NCBI RefSeq assembly: GCF_036016195.1
Contig: NZ_JAYWTM010000011.1
Span: forward strand, 124,001 to 188,000
DNA from: Brenneria populi
GTDB taxonomy: Bacteria > Pseudomonadota > Gammaproteobacteria > Enterobacterales > Enterobacteriaceae
Direction of reading: 5' to 3'
Length of the DNA stretch: 64,000 nucleotides
Shown: positions 27,837-36,681 of the stretch, piece by piece
Numbering within the stretch: position 1 is the first letter of the stretch
Layout: each line of letters starts with the position of its first letter
Program-made: the position numbers and the translations under genes
Notes under the pieces: generated by a model
The model's input: only the letters and a program-made list of their open reading frames with translations
The model's database searches: none
What the model was told of the DNA's origin: nothing

Positions 27837-29224
27837 GCGCTTTTCTCCAGATAGGGTTGATGCTGCAATAACGGGTGCTGGCTGCCGGTATCGCGCAGCC
27901 GGCCTCGCGCGTCGATAATGCGCATTTTCTCCAGCCAGGCGCCGAATTCCGGCGCATGCTTCAGCCCCAACAGCTCGCGAATATATAGCGCGTCGTGGAA
28001 AGAGGTGCTCTGGTAGTTGAGCATAATATCGTCGGCGCCCGGCACGCCCATCAGGAAAGTCAGTCCGGCATTGGCCAGCAACGTCAACAGCGTATCCATA
28101 TCATCCTGATCGGCCTCGGCGTGGTTGGTGTAACACACGTCACACCCCAGCGGAACCCCCAACAGCTTGCCGCAGAAATGGTCCTCCAGGCCGGCGCGGA
28201 TAATCTGTTTGCCGTCATACAGGTATTCAGGACCGATAAAGCCCACCACCGTATTCACCAGCAGCGGAGAAAAGCGCCGGGCCACCGCGTAGGCGCGCGC
28301 CTCGCAGGTTTGCTGGTCGACGCCGTGATGCGCATTGGCGGATAGGCTGCTGCCCTGCCCGGTTTCAAAATACATCACGTTATCGCCCAGCGTACCGCGT
28401 TTCAGGCTCAACGCCGCCTGATGCGCTTCCTCCAGCGTCGCCAGGTTAAAGCCAAAGCTGGCGTTGGTGGCTTCGGTTCCCGCAATCGACTGGAACACCA
28501 GATCGACGGGAGCCCCTCTCTCCATCAGTTGCAGGGTGTTGGTGACATGCGTCAGTACGCAGGACTGGGTCGGAATGTCGAAACGGCCGATCACGTCATC
28601 CAGCATATAATTCAGCTTCTCCAGCAGCGGCAGGCTGTCGCTGGCGGGGTTGATGCCGACCACCGCATCGCCGCTGCCGTACAACAGACCGTCCAGCATG
28701 CTGGCGGCGATGCCTTTCAAATCGTCAGTCGGATGATTAGGCTGTAGGCGCACACTAATGTGGCCCGGCAGGCCGATGGTGTTGCGAAATTTTGTCGTTA
28801 CCCGGCATTTTTTGGCCGCCAGGATCAGATCCTGGTTGCGCATGATTTTACTGACCGCCGCCGCCATTTCTGGCGTGACGCCCGGCGCGGCCCGCGCCAG
28901 CAGCGCGCTATCCGTGCTTTCGCTTAACAGCCAGTTGCGGAAATCGCCCACCGTCAGATGGGAGATAAGACTGAATGCTTCCCGGTTATGGCTATCGATA
29001 ATCAGCCGCGTCACCTCGTCCCGCTCATAGGGAATTAACGCCTGCTGCAAAAAAACGCTCAGCGGCAGGTCGGCCAGAGCCATACGCGCAGCCATACGCT
29101 CCTCCGCGCTTTCCGCCGCCACGCCGGCCAGCATATCGCCGGAACGCGCGGGGGACGCCTTCGCCATCAGCTCGCGCAAATCATGGAAACGGTAACTGCG
29201 GTGACTCAGCGTAGTCTGATACAT
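27833..29224 (-). CDS. eutB: Ethanolamine ammonia-lyase large subunit
   Basis: Catalytic TIM-barrel subunit, 463 residues (453 in E. coli). Conserved stretches include GDAVVGINPASDS, IPTQSCVLTHVT, YFETGQGSSLSANAHHG and NTVVGFIGPEYLYDGKQI. Together with eutC and the permease it makes a compact catabolic unit releasing ammonia as nitrogen source. No shell, reactivase (eutA) or aldehyde dehydrogenase genes are adjacent. Confidence 0.97.
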   Translation of the reverse strand: MYQTTLSHRSYRFHDLRELMAKASPARSGDMLAGVAAESAEERMAARMALADLPLSVFLQQALIPYERDEVTRLIIDSHNREAFSLISHLTVGDFRNWLLSESTDSALLARAAPGVTPEMAAAVSKIMRNQDLILAAKKCRVTTKFRNTIGLPGHISVRLQPNHPTDDLKGIAASMLDGLLYGSGDAVVGINPASDSLPLLEKLNYMLDDVIGRFDIPTQSCVLTHVTNTLQLMERGAPVDLVFQSIAGTEATNASFGFNLATLEEAHQAALSLKRGTLGDNVMYFETGQGSSLSANAHHGVDQQTCEARAYAVARRFSPLLVNTVVGFIGPEYLYDGKQIIRAGLEDHFCGKLLGVPLGCDVCYTNHAEADQDDMDTLLTLLANAGLTFLMGVPGADDIMLNYQSTSFHDALYIRELLGLKHAPEFGAWLEKMRIIDARGRLRDTGSQHPLLQHQPYLEKSA

Positions 29225-29382
29225 GCTTTCGCCTCATTCATACTCGGCACGGCCCGCCATCGGGATAACGAGCCGCTTTTATTCGACATTCACCGCTTAT
29301 TGATAACGGCTGAACGGAGGATGGCGATCCCGCCGAAACAGCCGGCACGTCAATATCGCGGCAACCAGTGAGCGCCCGGCGC

Positions 29383-30768
29383 TTACTTGGATGTGCTCAG
29401 TTGCGGATCAAACTCGGCCGAATCGCGCGCGCCGCTGGTCAAACGGAACCATCCGTAGCCTATCAGCATCATGACGGCAAAAATCATCGCCAATAGCGTG
29501 TTGTAATAAACCATAGCAGCCAGGCAGATTACCGCCATCACCAGCGCAAAAGCCGGGGCGATCGGATACCAGGGCGCGCGGAACGGGCGATTCAGATTCG
29601 GCTCGCTGCGGCGCAGTTTGAAGAGTGAAGCCATGGAGGTGATGTACATTACAATCGCGCCGAATACCGACATGGTAACGATGTTGGCGGTCAGCGGCTG
29701 TCCGCCGATGGTTATCAGCGAATCGGAGAAAATGGCGGCGATGCCGACCACCCCGCCGGCCAGAATCGCCCGATGAGGCGTGCGAAAACGCCTATGAATC
29801 CGCGCCAGCGGCTTGGGCAGATATCCGGCGCGCGCCAGCGCGAAGATCTGACGCGAATACCCCATGATGATGCCGTGGAACGAGGCGATCAGCCCAAACA
29901 GGCCGAGCCATACCAGCATATGCAGCCAGCCGCTGTTGTGGCCGACGATCAGCTTCATGGCCTGAGGCAGCGGGTCGTTGATGTTCGACAGCTGGCGCCA
30001 GTCGCCCACGCCGCCGGCGAACAGCATCACCCCAACGGCCAGCAGGGTTAACGTCAGGATGCCGCAGATAAACGCGCGCGGAATGGTGCGCCGGGGATCC
30101 TTCGCTTCCTCCGCCGCCATCGCCGCCCCCTCGATCGCCAGGAAGAACCAGATGGCGAACGGGATCGCGGCAAAAATACCGGAGATCGCCAGCGTACTGA
30201 ATTCATCAGAGCCCGCCCAGCCCAAACGGGTGAAATTGCCCCAATCGAAACCGGGCGCCACCACGCCCATAAACACCAGCAGTTCAAAAATCGCCAACAG
30301 CGTCACCAGCAGTTCAAAGGTCGCGGCGATGCCGACGCCAAGAATATTGAGGCCCATAAAGATCAGGTAGGCGCCGACGGCGATCCACTTGGGATCCAGC
30401 GATGGAAACTGAACGTTCAGATAGGCGCCGATAGCCATCGAAATAGCCGGTGGAGCAAACACGAATTCAATCAGCGTCGCAAACCCGGCGATAAAGCCCC
30501 CGGTGGGACCAAAAGCGCGGTAAGCATAGGCAAAGGGTCCGCCGGCATGGGGGATTGATGTGGTCAATTCAGTAAAGCTGAAGATAAACGCGCAATACAT
30601 GGCGGCGATCGCCAGCGCGGTAATCAAAAAGCCCAGCGTGCCGGCCTGCGCCCAACCGTAGCTCCAGCCGAAATATTCCCCCGAGATCACCAGACCGACG
30701 GCGATTCCCCATAGATGAAAGCTGCCGAGGGTGCGTTTTAACCCCGACTCCGTCTTATTATTTTCCAT
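29383..30768 (-). CDS. eat: Ethanolamine permease (APC family)
   Basis: Inner-membrane transporter of 461 residues with about 12 predicted helices. Family features include SFTELTTSIPHAGGPFAYAY near the start and the WFFLAIEGAAMAAEEAKDP loop. This eat-type permease is the usual partner of microcompartment-independent eutBC. It is the first gene of the unit, with 158 bases to eutB. A sigma-54 type promoter element lies about 40 bases upstream of the ATG. Confidence 0.94.
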   Translation of the reverse strand: MENNKTESGLKRTLGSFHLWGIAVGLVISGEYFGWSYGWAQAGTLGFLITALAIAAMYCAFIFSFTELTTSIPHAGGPFAYAYRAFGPTGGFIAGFATLIEFVFAPPAISMAIGAYLNVQFPSLDPKWIAVGAYLIFMGLNILGVGIAATFELLVTLLAIFELLVFMGVVAPGFDWGNFTRLGWAGSDEFSTLAISGIFAAIPFAIWFFLAIEGAAMAAEEAKDPRRTIPRAFICGILTLTLLAVGVMLFAGGVGDWRQLSNINDPLPQAMKLIVGHNSGWLHMLVWLGLFGLIASFHGIIMGYSRQIFALARAGYLPKPLARIHRRFRTPHRAILAGGVVGIAAIFSDSLITIGGQPLTANIVTMSVFGAIVMYITSMASLFKLRRSEPNLNRPFRAPWYPIAPAFALVMAVICLAAMVYYNTLLAMIFAVMMLIGYGWFRLTSGARDSAEFDPQLSTSK

Positions 30769-30807
30769 AATTACCAGCCCCTGGTTTCAATAAAGTATGC
30801 AGGGCGT

Positions 30808-30823
30808 TGCAAAGGCCGTACCA
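30808..30823 (-). promoter_or_regulatory. Candidate sigma-54 promoter of eat-eutBC
   Basis: On the minus strand the sequence TGGTACGGCCTTTGCA has the invariant GG and GC separated by exactly 10 bases and a consensus TTGCA at -12; one base differs from TGGCAC at -24. Transcription would begin about 30 bases before the eat ATG. In Pseudomonas aeruginosa eat-eutBC is known to depend on RpoN. Confidence 0.65.
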
Positions 30824-30943
30824 AAAATCAGGATATTGAAATAGCAGAAAGATCTGGCCTAAGAAAGTCCGCTATCGCCGGACGCGCACCGCGCCGAAGC
30901 ATCGGGTTCCATCATGATGCATTTAATGCGTAATTTGAGAGCA

Positions 30944-30960
30944 TGCACTGCGCTGGGGCA
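30944..30960. promoter_or_regulatory. Candidate NtrC site upstream of eat
   Basis: TGCACTGCGCTGGGGCA fits the NtrC dyad TGCACY-N5-GGTGCA with one mismatch. It lies about 140 bases upstream of the eat -12 element, the usual enhancer distance. It is weaker than the ggt site and could instead be chance. Confidence 0.4.
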
Positions 30961-31236
30961 TTCGTCCGCCGGAATACCCCGACGCCGGGTAACGATCCAT
31001 GCCTGTCGCCGACGATACAGCGCGGGTTTATGCCGGCAACCGCCACGGCGCAGACCGGCGGGGAAAATCGCTTGCCCCGCGGCAACGGCGCGGTGGTAAA
31101 GCGGGGCTGGGGTAAGGCAAAATAGATAAATCTCGCTATTCTGACGTAGTAAAGCGAACCCGAGGCGCAGCGGCGGCGGCGTATGCGCCTCCGCGACACC
31201 CTCACCACGGTAATTGCAAATAAAAAGGGGCGATAA

Positions 31237-31614
31237 ATGCCACACCGTAATACTGATGCCATTATTCGGATAAAAAACCTGCGACTGCGTACCTTCGTTG
31301 GGATTAAGGAGGAGGAGATCAACAACAGGCAGGATATCGTCATCAACGTCGAGATCCACTACCCGGCGGAAAAGTCACGCGCCAGCGAGGATATCAATGA
31401 CGCATTGAATTACCGCACCATCACCAAGAATATTATCCGCCACGTGGAAGAGCACCGCTTTGCCCTGCTGGAAAAATTAACGCAGGATGTGCTTGATATC
31501 GCCAGCAATCATGACTGGATCACCTATGCTGAAGTTGAGGTGGACAAATTGTTCGCCCTGCGGTACGCCGACTCCGTATCCATAAGCATGCGCTACTATA
31601 AAGGGCTGCGTTAG
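31237..31614 (+). CDS. folX: Dihydroneopterin triphosphate 2'-epimerase FolX
   Basis: Tetrahydropterin-fold enzyme that epimerises dihydroneopterin triphosphate to the monapterin form. The 125-residue protein has IRIKNLRLRTFVGIKEEEIN at the N-terminus and the conserved LLEKLTQDVLDIA and VEVDKLFALRYADSVS segments. An AAAAGGGG precedes the ATG. The C-terminus (MRYYKGLR) differs slightly from E. coli. Confidence 0.95.
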   Translation: MPHRNTDAIIRIKNLRLRTFVGIKEEEINNRQDIVINVEIHYPAEKSRASEDINDALNYRTITKNIIRHVEEHRFALLEKLTQDVLDIASNHDWITYAEVEVDKLFALRYADSVSISMRYYKGLR

Positions 31615-31723
31615 CCTGTCGGGCGCCGGGAATCGGTAAAACCGGGGTGATGTCCCCAGCGCTTTCAATACGCTGCGAACGAAGAAACCGCGATAAAAAT
31701 GCAGGTAATAAGCGAGGCCAGAG

Positions 31724-32629
31724 ATGCGATTATTAATTACCGGCGGCACCGGCCTTATCGGGCGCCATTTGATTCAACGATTACTGATACTTTCCCACGA
31801 TATTACCGTCCTGACCCGCCATCCTGAACGCGCCCGAACGCTGCTGGGCGACGGGGTGGCGTATTGGTCCGCGCTGGACGATAAAACCTCGCTGAACGAT
31901 TTCGACAGCGTAATTAATCTGGCGGGCGAGCCTATCGCCGACAAGCGCTGGACGGCCGCGCAGAAACAGCGCCTGTGCCAGAGCCGTTGGAAAATTACCG
32001 AACGGCTCGCCACACTGATCAACGCCAGCAGCGAACCGCCCGCGGTTTTTATTTCGGGCTCCGCGGTGGGCTACTACGGCGATCAGGGGGCGGCGCTGGT
32101 CACCGAAGATGAGACGCCGGCCAACGAGTTCACGCACTATTTGTGCGCGCGCTGGGAAGCGCTGGCGCAGTCCGCCGAAAGCGATAAAACCCGCGTCTGC
32201 CTGTTGCGCACCGGCATTGTGCTTTCCGACCAGGGCGGCGCGCTGGCGAAAATGCTGCCGCTGTTTCGTTTAGGGCTGGGGGGGCCGATCGGCTCCGGTA
32301 AACAGTACATGCCGTGGATTCATCTCGACGATATGGTGAACGGGATTATTTATCTGCTGGATACCCCGGTTCTCAGCGGGCCGTTTAATATGGTGTCGCC
32401 TTACCCGGTACGCAACGAACAGTTTTCCGCCATGCTGGCGGAGGTGCTGCATCGCCCCGGTTTCCTCCGCGCGCCGGTATTCGCCATCAAACTGCTGATG
32501 GGAGAAGCCGCGACGCTGGTGCTCGGCGGGCAGCGCGCTATTCCGACCCGGCTGGAAGCCGCCGGTTTCGGCTTTCGCTTCTTCGAGCTGAAAGAAGCGC
32601 TGGAAGACGTAACCGGGAGATCCCGCTGA
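31724..32629 (+). CDS. yfcH: SDR-like NAD(P)-binding epimerase-family protein YfcH
   Basis: Atypical short-chain dehydrogenase/epimerase of 301 residues. The Rossmann glycine motif GGTGLIGRHL is at 7-16, SGSAVGYYGD in mid-protein carries the active-site tyrosine region, and a C-terminal DUF1731-type tail (RAIPTRLEAAGFGFRF) follows. Its biochemical role is unknown. It lies downstream of folX as in E. coli and converges on hisP. Confidence 0.93.
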   Translation: MRLLITGGTGLIGRHLIQRLLILSHDITVLTRHPERARTLLGDGVAYWSALDDKTSLNDFDSVINLAGEPIADKRWTAAQKQRLCQSRWKITERLATLINASSEPPAVFISGSAVGYYGDQGAALVTEDETPANEFTHYLCARWEALAQSAESDKTRVCLLRTGIVLSDQGGALAKMLPLFRLGLGGPIGSGKQYMPWIHLDDMVNGIIYLLDTPVLSGPFNMVSPYPVRNEQFSAMLAEVLHRPGFLRAPVFAIKLLMGEAATLVLGGQRAIPTRLEAAGFGFRFFELKEALEDVTGRSR

Positions 32630-32632
32630 CGC

Positions 32633-32649
32633 GCCGCCGGCCGGGCGGC
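32633..32649. terminator. GC-rich hairpin between yfcH and hisP
   Basis: GCCGCC-GGCCG-GGCGGC in the 33-base gap between the convergent yfcH and hisP genes. It could end both transcripts, but no clear T-run is present on either strand. Confidence 0.4.
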
Positions 32650-32662
32650 GGCCCCCATGAAA

Positions 32663-33436
32663 TTATTTCAAAGAACCGGAGAGAAACTGCTGCAGACGAG
32701 CGCTCTTCGGGTTGCCGAACAGCTCTCCCGGCGGCCCCTCTTCTTCAATGACCCCTTGATGCAGAAAAATCACGTGGCTGGAAACATGGCGCGCGAACTC
32801 CATCTCATGCGTCACCACAACCATGGTTTTCCCCTCCTCCGCCAGTTGCTGCATAATACGCAGCACCTCGCCCACCAGCTCGGGATCCAGCGCGGACGTC
32901 GGCTCATCAAACAGCAGCACTTCCGGCTCCATCGCCAGGGCGCGCGCAATCGAGACGCGCTGCTGCTGGCCGCCGGAGAGGTTGGCCGGGTATTTATCCT
33001 GCGCGTCGCCGGTGATGCCCACCTTATTCAGATAAAATATCGCACGTTCGCGCGCCTGCGCTTTGCTGAGCCCCAGCACCTGAACCGGCGCCTCCATGAC
33101 GTTTTCCCGCGCCGTCATAAAGCTCCATAGATTGAAATGCTGAAATACCATCGTCAGACGCGTGCGCAGCAGCCGCAGCTGCTGTTTATCGAAAACCTTT
33201 AACTGACCATCGCTATCGCGCACCATGCGGATCTCCTGGTCGTTGACGTAGATGGCTCCCTCGCAGGGTTTTTCCAGAAAATTAATACAGCGCAGCAGCG
33301 TACTCTTGCCCGACCCGGACGAGCCGATAATCGAAATCACGTCTCCGGCCCGCGCCCGCAGCGAAATCCCCTGCAAAACCTCGTGCTGGCCATAACGTTT
33401 ACGCAGTTCCGTCACCATCAGCTTATTATTCGACAT
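32663..33436 (-). CDS. hisP: Histidine/basic amino acid ABC transporter ATPase HisP
   Basis: ATP-binding subunit energising HisQM. The 257-residue protein has Walker A GSSGSGKST (38-46), signature LSGGQQQR, Walker B VLLFDEPTSALD, and the switch His in VVTHEMEFA. It is the last gene of the hisJQMP unit, 17 bases after hisM. Confidence 0.97.
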   Translation of the reverse strand: MSNNKLMVTELRKRYGQHEVLQGISLRARAGDVISIIGSSGSGKSTLLRCINFLEKPCEGAIYVNDQEIRMVRDSDGQLKVFDKQQLRLLRTRLTMVFQHFNLWSFMTARENVMEAPVQVLGLSKAQARERAIFYLNKVGITGDAQDKYPANLSGGQQQRVSIARALAMEPEVLLFDEPTSALDPELVGEVLRIMQQLAEEGKTMVVVTHEMEFARHVSSHVIFLHQGVIEEEGPPGELFGNPKSARLQQFLSGSLK

Positions 33437-33453
33437 AGCTATTATTCCTGCGT

Positions 33454-34170
33454 TTAGTTGGATGAACCGGGGGAGAGGTGGCGCAGCCAGCGCCGCTCCG
33501 CTTTTCTGAACAGCCCGATTAGCGCAAAGGAGATCGTCAGATAGATCAGCGCGGCGATGCCAAAGGCGTAAAACGGCTGATAGGTCGACGCATTGATATC
33601 GCGGGCGATTTTCAGAATGTCCGGTACGGTGACGGTAAAGGCCAGCGTCGTGGAATGCAGCATCAGAATCACTTCATTGCTGTAGGCCGGCAGCGCAATG
33701 CGCAGAGCGCCCGGCAGAATAATGCAGCGATACTGTTTAAAGCGGGAGAAGCCGTAGGCCCGGGCGGCCTCAATTTCACCGTAAGGCAGCGCGCGAATCG
33801 CGCCGGCGAAAATTTCCGTGGTATAGGCGCAGGTATTCAGCGCCAGCGCCAGCACGGCGCAATTCAAGCCGCTGCGGAAAAACGCGTTCAGCAGATCGGT
33901 TCCCCGCACGATTTCCAGGCTGTAAACGCCGGAGTAGAAAACCAGTAGCTGCACATAGAGCGGCGTGCCGCGAAAGACGTAGGTAAACGCCCAAACCGGC
34001 AGGCTGAAGCGGCGCCGGGGCGAGACGCGGGCCACCGCCAGCGGCAGCGCCAGCGCGCCGCCGATCGTCACGGAGGCGATCAGCAGCCACAGCGTCATCG
34101 CCAGGCCGGTCAGACGGTAGCCGTCGCTCCACAGCAGCGGCTGCCAATATTGTTGCAGGATCTCACTCAT
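33454..34170 (-). CDS. hisM: Histidine/basic amino acid ABC transporter permease HisM
   Basis: Inner-membrane permease of 238 residues with about five helices. The EAA loop that docks the ATPase is GEIEAARAYGFSRFKQYR. It overlaps the hisQ stop by eight bases and acts as a heterodimer with HisQ. Confidence 0.96.
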   Translation of the reverse strand: MSEILQQYWQPLLWSDGYRLTGLAMTLWLLIASVTIGGALALPLAVARVSPRRRFSLPVWAFTYVFRGTPLYVQLLVFYSGVYSLEIVRGTDLLNAFFRSGLNCAVLALALNTCAYTTEIFAGAIRALPYGEIEAARAYGFSRFKQYRCIILPGALRIALPAYSNEVILMLHSTTLAFTVTVPDILKIARDINASTYQPFYAFGIAALIYLTISFALIGLFRKAERRWLRHLSPGSSN

Positions 34171-34852
34171 AATTGATTTTTTTTACTCCTGCGGAATAGC
34201 GTTTTTCCAGCCACCACAAAACCCCGTTGGAGACGGTGGTGAAGATCAGATACATCCCCCCGGCGACCAGCGCGAAATAGAAGGGTTCGCGCGCCCCTTT
34301 GCCCGCCAGCTGCGTGGCCTTAATCACATCATTCAGGCCGAGCAACGACACTAACGCCGTCGCTTTCAAGATGACCTGCCAGTTATTGCCGATGCCGGGT
34401 AAGGCAAAGCGCATCATTGCGGGAAACATAATCCGGCGGAACACTTTCATCGGCGTAAAACCGAAAGCGACGGCGGCCTCAATCTGGCCGCGGGATACCG
34501 CCAGATAGGCGCCGCGAAAGGTTTCGGTAAAATAGGCGCCGTAGATAAAGCCCAGCGTGATGATGCCCGCGGTCAGCGGATCGATATCGATTTGCCTGAA
34601 GCCCAGCGCCTCGGTCACATTATTGAGCGTGATTTGCAGGCCATAAAAAATCAGCAGCATCAGCACCAGATCGGGTACGCCGCGAATCAGCGTGGTATAG
34701 CAGGAAAAACCGCCGGACAATAATCGATTGGCGGACAGCTTCGCGCCGGCCCCAATCAAGCCGATGATCAACGCCAGAATCAGCGAACTCACCGCCAGCT
34801 CCAGCGTCATCGCCGCGCCATCCAGAATCAATTGGGAATAGCCGTAGAACAT
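34163..34852 (-). CDS. hisQ: Histidine/basic amino acid ABC transporter permease HisQ
   Basis: Inner-membrane permease of 229 residues, with the EAA loop GQIEAAVAFGFTPMKVFRR. It lies 149 bases downstream of hisJ; the gap contains a strong hairpin that should lower expression of the membrane genes relative to the binding protein. Confidence 0.96.
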   Translation of the reverse strand: MFYGYSQLILDGAAMTLELAVSSLILALIIGLIGAGAKLSANRLLSGGFSCYTTLIRGVPDLVLMLLIFYGLQITLNNVTEALGFRQIDIDPLTAGIITLGFIYGAYFTETFRGAYLAVSRGQIEAAVAFGFTPMKVFRRIMFPAMMRFALPGIGNNWQVILKATALVSLLGLNDVIKATQLAGKGAREPFYFALVAGGMYLIFTTVSNGVLWWLEKRYSAGVKKINYE

Positions 34853-34960
34853 CGCTTATTTCCGCTTAAAGTGGAACAGAGGTTAATCGCCAATCGGCAC
34901 GCTTCGGCGCCTATTTTCACCGCGCTTGCCGCGCCAGCGGCTGCCCAAACCGCGCCAAAC

Positions 34961-34990
34961 GGCGGGGAGCAAGATGGTGCGCTCCCCGCC
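34961..34990 (-). terminator. Intercistronic hairpin between hisJ and hisQ
   Basis: Perfect 10-bp inverted repeat GGCGGGGAGC / GCTCCCCGCC with a ten-base loop, starting 11 bases after the hisJ stop. It has no T-run, so it is probably a message-stability or partial-termination element giving an excess of binding protein. A stem-loop in this position is known in Salmonella. Confidence 0.6.
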
Positions 34991-35001
34991 GGAATAGGCG
35001 G

Positions 35002-35781
35002 TTAGCCGCCGTAGACGTCGAAATCGAAATATTTCTTCGCCAGGGAGTCATAGGTGCCGTCGGCGCGCATGGCGGCGAATGCCTTATCCAGCGCGGCCTT
35101 CAGCGCCGTATCCTCTTTACGCAACCCCATACCGGTGCCTACGCCGAAATACTTATCGTCTTTCACCGACGCCCCGGCGAATTCGTAGTCTTTGCCCACA
35201 TCCAGCTTCAGAAAGCCTTCGCTGCCCGCGACTTCATCCTGGAATGCGGCGTCGATACGGCCGGCGCTCAAATCGTCATAAACCAGATCCTGGTTCTGGT
35301 AGGCGACGATATCAACGCCCTTCGGCTGCCAGTATGCATTGGCGTAGGACTCTTGCGTGGTGCCCTGCAGCACCCCGACGCGTTTGCCGGCCAGGGATGC
35401 CAGCGTCGGCTGAATGCCGGAGCCCTTCTTCGCAATCAGACGCGCGTTGGCCGCGTAAAGTTTGTCGGTAAAGGCGATCTCCTGCTGGCGCTTTTCGGTG
35501 ATGGAGAGCGAAGAGATAATGGCGTCGATTTTTTTCGCTTTCAGCGACGGGATGAGCGCATCGAAATCGCTTTCGACAAAGGTACAGTTAGCCGCAATAC
35601 GTTTGCATAACTCTTTCGCCAGATCGATATCAAACCCGACCAGCTCGCCGCCGGCGTTTTTAGATTCAAACGGCGCATAGGTGGGATCGGTGCCCAGCTT
35701 AAGATTTTTGGGAATATCGGCCATGGCGCTTCCTGCGGCCAAAATCAGTGCGAGCGGCAAAGCTTTTATCAGTTTTTTCAT
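35002..35781 (-). CDS. hisJ: Periplasmic histidine / basic amino acid binding protein HisJ
   Basis: Substrate-binding protein of the HisJ/ArgT (LAO) type. The 259-residue protein has a signal peptide MKKLIKALPLALILAAGSAMA. The mature part has GTDPTYAPFESKNAGGELVG, SLSITEKRQQEIAFTDK and VGVLQGTTQESYAN. Sequence features are mixed between HisJ (FESKN..GELVGFDIDLAKELCKRI) and ArgT (SDFDALIPSL). Only one binding-protein gene is present, so it probably handles histidine, lysine, arginine and ornithine. A sigma-54 type promoter precedes it. Confidence 0.94.
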   Translation of the reverse strand: MKKLIKALPLALILAAGSAMADIPKNLKLGTDPTYAPFESKNAGGELVGFDIDLAKELCKRIAANCTFVESDFDALIPSLKAKKIDAIISSLSITEKRQQEIAFTDKLYAANARLIAKKGSGIQPTLASLAGKRVGVLQGTTQESYANAYWQPKGVDIVAYQNQDLVYDDLSAGRIDAAFQDEVAGSEGFLKLDVGKDYEFAGASVKDDKYFGVGTGMGLRKEDTALKAALDKAFAAMRADGTYDSLAKKYFDFDVYGG

Positions 35782-35842
35782 ATCGCTACCTTTACCAATG
35801 AGTGATTGAAGGTCAAAGATCGTTCGTCGACGGCCAAATCCT

Positions 35843-35858
35843 TGCAGTTTTCATGCCA
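35843..35858 (-). promoter_or_regulatory. Candidate sigma-54 promoter of hisJQMP
   Basis: Minus-strand TGGCATGAAAACTGCA has GG and GC spaced by 10 bases. It closely resembles the nitrogen-regulated argT promoter of Salmonella as I recall it. Transcription would start about 50 bases before the hisJ ATG. No clean NtrC dyad was found upstream; the nearest (36002-36018) matches poorly. Confidence 0.65.
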
Positions 35859-36046
35859 CAATAAGAAATCCGCATTAACCAAAGGGTATAACGCCGACGG
35901 CGGCAGAGAAACATAACTAATTGATAATTAAAATATTAGAGCATTTACTTCGGAAAAAGGGCAAAAAGCGGCGCGTAAACCAATAAAGGGAGTCGCTGGC
36001 TGGCGCCATAAAGGAGCAACGGCGGAATGGAATAGTGCAATGGCAT
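35859..36046. other. Non-coding region between the hisJ promoter and the ubiX terminator
   Basis: AT-richer, with no gene recognised. It includes a stretch around 35911-35942 composed almost only of A and T. Upstream activator sites for hisJ would be expected here. Confidence 0.5.
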
Positions 36047-36067
36047 AAAAAAGCCCCAAAAAGGGGC
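36047..36067 (-). terminator. Intrinsic terminator after ubiX
   Basis: On the minus strand GCCCC-TTTTT-GGGGC is followed by six T residues, about 45 bases past the ubiX stop. It is a compact classic terminator separating ubiX from hisJ. Confidence 0.85.
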
Positions 36068-36111
36068 GAAAGGCGTTGCCTGGGCGTCACGGCGCGTAAC
36101 ACGCCCGGCGT

Positions 36112-36681
36112 TTACGCGCCCTGCCAGCGCGTGAAAAGATCTGCGGGCAGCCTGATATCAAACTGATCGAGAACGCGATTTACCGTTTGATCGACGATAT
36201 CCTCTACGCTTTGCGGACGGTGATAGAAAGCAGGTGCCGGAGGCATAATAACCGCGCCCAACTCCACCACCGCGGTCATCATACGCAAATGCCCCAGATG
36301 AAGCGGCGTTTCACGCACGCAGAGCACCAGGGGGCGGCGCTCTTTCAGCACCACGTCGGCGGCGCGCGTCAGCAGATTGTCGCTGTAGCTGTGGGCAATC
36401 CCCGACAGGGTTTTGATCGAACAGGGTAAAATCGCCATGCCGTCGGTTCTAAACGAGCCGGAGGAGATGCTGGCGGCGATATCGCGAATGTCATGCGCCA
36501 CATCAGCCAGCGCCTGAACGTCGCGTAGGCTGAAATCCGTTTCCAAGGCCAGCGTCTGCCGCGCCGCCTGACTGATAATCAGATGAGTTTCCACCTCGTC
36601 AATCGCCTGCAAAACCTGTAACAGGCGAACGCCATAAATCACCCCGCTGGCGCCGGAAATACCTACAATAAGTCGCTTCAT
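36112..36681 (-). CDS. ubiX: Flavin prenyltransferase UbiX
   Basis: Makes prenylated FMN, the cofactor of the UbiD decarboxylase in ubiquinone synthesis. The 189-residue protein starts MKRLIVGISGASGVIYGVRL. Typical segments are ISSGSFRTDGMAILPCSIKT and ERRPLVLCVRETPLH. The ATG matching the E. coli start is used; a TTG one codon upstream is also possible. Confidence 0.96.
   Translation of the reverse strand: MKRLIVGISGASGVIYGVRLLQVLQAIDEVETHLIISQAARQTLALETDFSLRDVQALADVAHDIRDIAASISSGSFRTDGMAILPCSIKTLSGIAHSYSDNLLTRAADVVLKERRPLVLCVRETPLHLGHLRMMTAVVELGAVIMPPAPAFYHRPQSVEDIVDQTVNRVLDQFDIRLPADLFTRWQGA

Larger units (their letters stand above)
30769..31236. other. Non-coding divergent region between eat and folX
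   Basis: 468 bases. The left third holds the candidate sigma-54 promoter and NtrC-like dyad for eat. The rest shows no coding pattern, and no convincing promoter for folX was seen. Long open frames across it lack ribosome sites and family similarity. Confidence 0.6.

Noticed and set aside
30859..31359. 166-codon minus-strand frame overlapping folX
   Set aside because: Antisense to folX over part of its length, no ribosome site, low-complexity translation; the non-coding interpretation fits better.
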